Of a stretch of 64,000 nt of DNA, positions 61,944 through 64,000 are shown piece by piece. Below the pieces are notes generated by a model. That model saw nothing but the letters and a program-made list of their open reading frames with translations, did no database searches and was not told where the DNA came from. Origin of the DNA: JAOUEA01 sp038249195 (GTDB lineage: Bacteria > Actinomycetota > UBA4738 > HRBIN12). The stretch's first letter is position 1; the number at the start of each line of letters is the position of its first letter. The stretch is from contig JBBRWM010000002.1 in the NCBI GenBank assembly GCA_038249195.1, positions 186,001 to 250,000 on the forward strand, given 5' to 3'. A program made the position numbers and the translations under genes.

Positions 61944-63026
61944 ATGGGTTCTTACCGCGTCGACCTGCGTTCGGATACCGTCTCCAAGCCCTCAGACGCC
62001 ATGCGCAAGGCCATGGCCGCGGCGGAGGTCGGCGATGCCTGGTACTCCGACGATCCCACGGTGAACCGGCTGCAGGAGCGCGCGGCCGAGATCCTGGGCA
62101 AGGAGGCTGCGCTCTACGTCCCCACCGGGACCATGGCGAACCAGATCGCGCTCCGCCTGCACGTGACGGGCGCCGGGCATCTCGTGGCGACCGCCGACAC
62201 CGGCCACGTCGCCACCACCGAGGTGATGACCTCGGCAGTGTTCTCCGGCATCGCGTTCCGCACCATGGATCCCGGACCGCACGGCTGGATCGATGCGGAC
62301 CAGGCCCGGGCGCTCCTTCAGCCCGACAGCTATTACGACGTGGAGATGGTGGACCTGCTGGCTGTTGAGAACACGGCGGGCGCCGCCGGGGGTCGGGTCT
62401 TCCCGCTAGAGGAGCTGCGCGCCGTGCGGAAGGTGGCCGCGGACGCGAACGTGCGGGTGCACCTGGATGGGGCGCGGCTGTTCAACGCTGCCGTCGCGGC
62501 GGGGGAGGACGCCGCCGCGTGGGCCGCCGAGGCGGACACGGTCATGTTCTGCGTCTCCAAGGGCCTCGGCGCGCCGATCGGTTCGCTGCTCTGCGGCCCG
62601 GCCGACCTCATGCCCGAGGCGCGGCGCCTGCAGATCCTGTTCGGCGGCGCCTGGCGGCAGGCCGGCATCACGGCGGCGGCCGGGCTGGTCGCGCTGGACG
62701 AGGGCTGGGACCACCTGGCGGAGGACCACCGCCGGGCGCGGCGTCTGGCGGAAGGGGTCGCGTCGATCCTGCCCGGCTCCGTGGATCTGGATCAGGTTGA
62801 AACGAACATGGTCTTCGTGGACACGGAGGCGGTGGGGCTCCCGATGCTCGAGACGATCGAGCGGCTAGGCGCTCTCGGCGTGGGGGTCACCCACGGAGGC
62901 AAGCTCCGGATGGTGACCCACGTCGACGTGGACGACGACGGCGTGGCGTTGGCGCTGGATGCCTGGGCTTCCTTGGGGGCTTCCGTGGGGGCATCCGCGG
63001 CGCGCGATGCCGCGAAGGAGGACTGA
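61944..63026 (+). CDS. ltaE: Low-specificity L-threonine aldolase
   Basis: PLP enzyme cleaving L-threonine or L-allo-threonine to glycine and acetaldehyde. The 360 residues include VDLRSDTVSKPSDAMRKAM, the PLP-stacking VPTGTMANQIALRLH, VHLDGARLFNAAVA with the PLP Asp, and the Schiff-base Lys in MFCVSKGLGAPIGSLLCG. Length and order are standard. Its stop (TGA 63024-63026) shares one base with the ATG of the sulfite-oxidase-like gene, so translation is coupled. It produces glycine that could enter the window's one-carbon pathway, but that is speculation. Confidence 0.95.
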   Translation: MGSYRVDLRSDTVSKPSDAMRKAMAAAEVGDAWYSDDPTVNRLQERAAEILGKEAALYVPTGTMANQIALRLHVTGAGHLVATADTGHVATTEVMTSAVFSGIAFRTMDPGPHGWIDADQARALLQPDSYYDVEMVDLLAVENTAGAAGGRVFPLEELRAVRKVAADANVRVHLDGARLFNAAVAAGEDAAAWAAEADTVMFCVSKGLGAPIGSLLCGPADLMPEARRLQILFGGAWRQAGITAAAGLVALDEGWDHLAEDHRRARRLAEGVASILPGSVDLDQVETNMVFVDTEAVGLPMLETIERLGALGVGVTHGGKLRMVTHVDVDDDGVALALDAWASLGASVGASAARDAAKED

Positions 63027-63649
63027 TGGGCCTGTTCACCAAGAACCATCCACCCGAGGTCGCGAGCCGGATCCCGCCGGGTCAGCGCCTGGTGAAGTCC
63101 TGGCCGGTGCTGCACTACGGCCCGGTGCCGACGTTCGACGGGACGAACTGGGACCTGGAGATCTCGGGCCTCGTGAACAACCCGTTCACGCTGTCCTACG
63201 AGGACCTCCGCAGCCTGCCCAACGTCACCGTGGACGCCGACATGCACTGCGTGACCGGCTGGACCACGCTCGACAACACCTGGGAGGGCGTCTCGTTCAA
63301 CACCCTGCTGGAGATGGCGGCGCCCCAGGACGACGCGAAGTGGGTGATCGCGCGCTGCGCCTACGGGTACACGTCCAACCTCTCGCTGCAGGCCATGATC
63401 GACGACGACGTGCTGGTGGCCTGGCGCAACCACGGCGAGGACCTCGAGCGCGACCACGGCTGGCCGCTGCGCCTGGTGGTGCCCAAGCGGTACGCGTGGA
63501 AGAGCGCGAAGTGGCTCACGGGTCTGCACTTCAGCGACAAGAACACGCGAGGGTTCTGGGAGGTCCGCGGCTATCACATCCACGCGGAGCCCTTCGCCGA
63601 GGAGCGCTACACGCACCAGGAGGGCCGCGGAGCGGAGATGGAGCCCTGA
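63026..63649 (+). CDS. Sulfite-oxidase-like molybdopterin oxidoreductase
   Basis: A 207-residue protein with the sulfite oxidase/YedY (MsrP) molybdopterin-binding fold and no heme or dimerisation domain. It has NWDLEISGLVNNPFTLSYED, the cofactor Cys in DADMHCVTGWT, RCAYGYTSN and HGWPLRLVVPKRYAWKSAKW. There is no signal peptide or Tat motif, so unlike MsrP it should be cytoplasmic. The substrate is unknown. It is coupled to ltaE and uses the plain Mo-cofactor, not the MGD form of formate dehydrogenase. Confidence 0.9.
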   Translation: MGLFTKNHPPEVASRIPPGQRLVKSWPVLHYGPVPTFDGTNWDLEISGLVNNPFTLSYEDLRSLPNVTVDADMHCVTGWTTLDNTWEGVSFNTLLEMAAPQDDAKWVIARCAYGYTSNLSLQAMIDDDVLVAWRNHGEDLERDHGWPLRLVVPKRYAWKSAKWLTGLHFSDKNTRGFWEVRGYHIHAEPFAEERYTHQEGRGAEMEP

Positions 63650-63702
63650 CGGACGACCGGCCCGGTGGGGGACCGGCGCAGGACCCATCGACCCACGTCA
63701 CG

Positions 63703-64000
63703 GTGAGGCGCCTCCAGCCTGGCGACGAGGACGAGGTGCTCCGGTTCGCGGAGGCGTTCGACGATCCGGTCGACGCGCGGGCCACGCGTTCGTTCTTGGG
63801 GGATGCGCGACATCATCTCGTCGTCGCAAACGTGGGCGGTGACCCGGCCGGGTTCGCATCGGCCGTCGAGGTGCTCCATCCGGACAAGGCAAAGGCCGAG
63901 CTCTTCCTGAACGAGATCGGGGTCATCGAGCGATTCCGGCGCAGGGGCGCGGGGTCACGCGTTGCTGGAGGAGCTCACCGCGCTCGGTCGGGAACTCGGG
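63703..64000 (+). pseudogene. GNAT acetyltransferase, partial and frameshifted near window end
   Basis: A GNAT-like domain beginning VRRLQPGDEDEVLRFAEAF and reaching the acetyl-CoA motif region ELFLNEIGVIERFRRRGAG. At a GGGG run (63951-63954) the sense moves to another frame, where ALLEELTALGRELG, the expected helix after motif A, continues to the window edge. One extra G would explain this. GTG 63703 is the best start; nothing in frame upstream has a ribosome site. The 3' end is outside the window, so length and final state cannot be judged. Confidence 0.65.

Overview
This window is high-GC, densely coded DNA. It reads as a chromosomal segment of an actinobacterium (Actinomycetota), probably an uncultured or deep-branching lineage; I cannot name the genus. 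The signs are a WhiB protein, a DUF222/13E12 HNH nuclease, a PimB'-like mannosyltransferase, a mycothiol-dependent-type enzyme, F420-type oxidoreductases, an actinobacterial-type suf operon and actinobacterial LexA boxes. At least 16 genes have a TANNNT -10 hexamer ending 6-7 nt before the start codon, which indicates leaderless transcription.

Layout. 1-453 is the end of a response regulator. 548-9234 is Fe-S cluster assembly: a SufT-like protein, a rhodanese, sufB, then sufD, a Rieske protein, sufC, sufS and sufU. A frameshifted DUF222 nuclease gene sits antisense between sufB and sufD and carries its own LexA box. 9231-17692 is mixed: a DUF2207 membrane protein, a GNAT, an ECF sigma/anti-sigma pair, an MDMPI-type enzyme, glycerate kinase, YbaK, ErpA and an aminotransferase. 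17773-27882 holds metH, a cyclic-nucleotide-binding protein, an aldo/keto reductase, the 2-oxoacid:ferredoxin oxidoreductase korAB, a second cysteine desulfurase and an aquaporin. 28026-29384 is a run of small overlapping genes. 29381-34300 (minus strand) holds a thiolase, a decayed exonuclease/GIY-YIG gene under a textbook SOS promoter, a heptose isomerase/kinase pair and whiB. 34445-42070 holds ygfZ, pimB', an SRPBCC protein, an ArsA-like ATPase, a ROK kinase, an LLM oxidoreductase, 5-formyl-THF cyclo-ligase and a DnaQ-like exonuclease.

The most interesting part is a one-carbon/formate island at about 42077-55597. It contains two tandem GcvT-like paralogues, glutamate formiminotransferase, cyclodeaminase, formate-THF ligase, fdhD, a selenocysteine-containing formate dehydrogenase catalytic subunit, a NuoE-NuoF fusion, an iron-sulfur subunit and mobA. 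The catalytic gene has an in-frame TGA followed by a clear SECIS hairpin, so it would normally be mis-called as two genes. It also lacks the N-terminal [4Fe-4S] domain of its family. That domain, about 57 residues, is instead fused to the C-terminus of the iron-sulfur subunit encoded two genes downstream. I infer that the island turns THF-bound one-carbon units into formate, and formate into CO2 and NADH.

55621-64000 holds an FAD oxidoreductase, an MBL-fold enzyme, carbamate kinase, a PPi-type phosphofructokinase, a frameshifted methyltransferase beside a nucleotidyltransferase, a DUF1801 protein, threonine aldolase, a sulfite-oxidase-like protein and a frameshifted partial GNAT. I saw no tRNA, rRNA, CRISPR array or insertion sequence.
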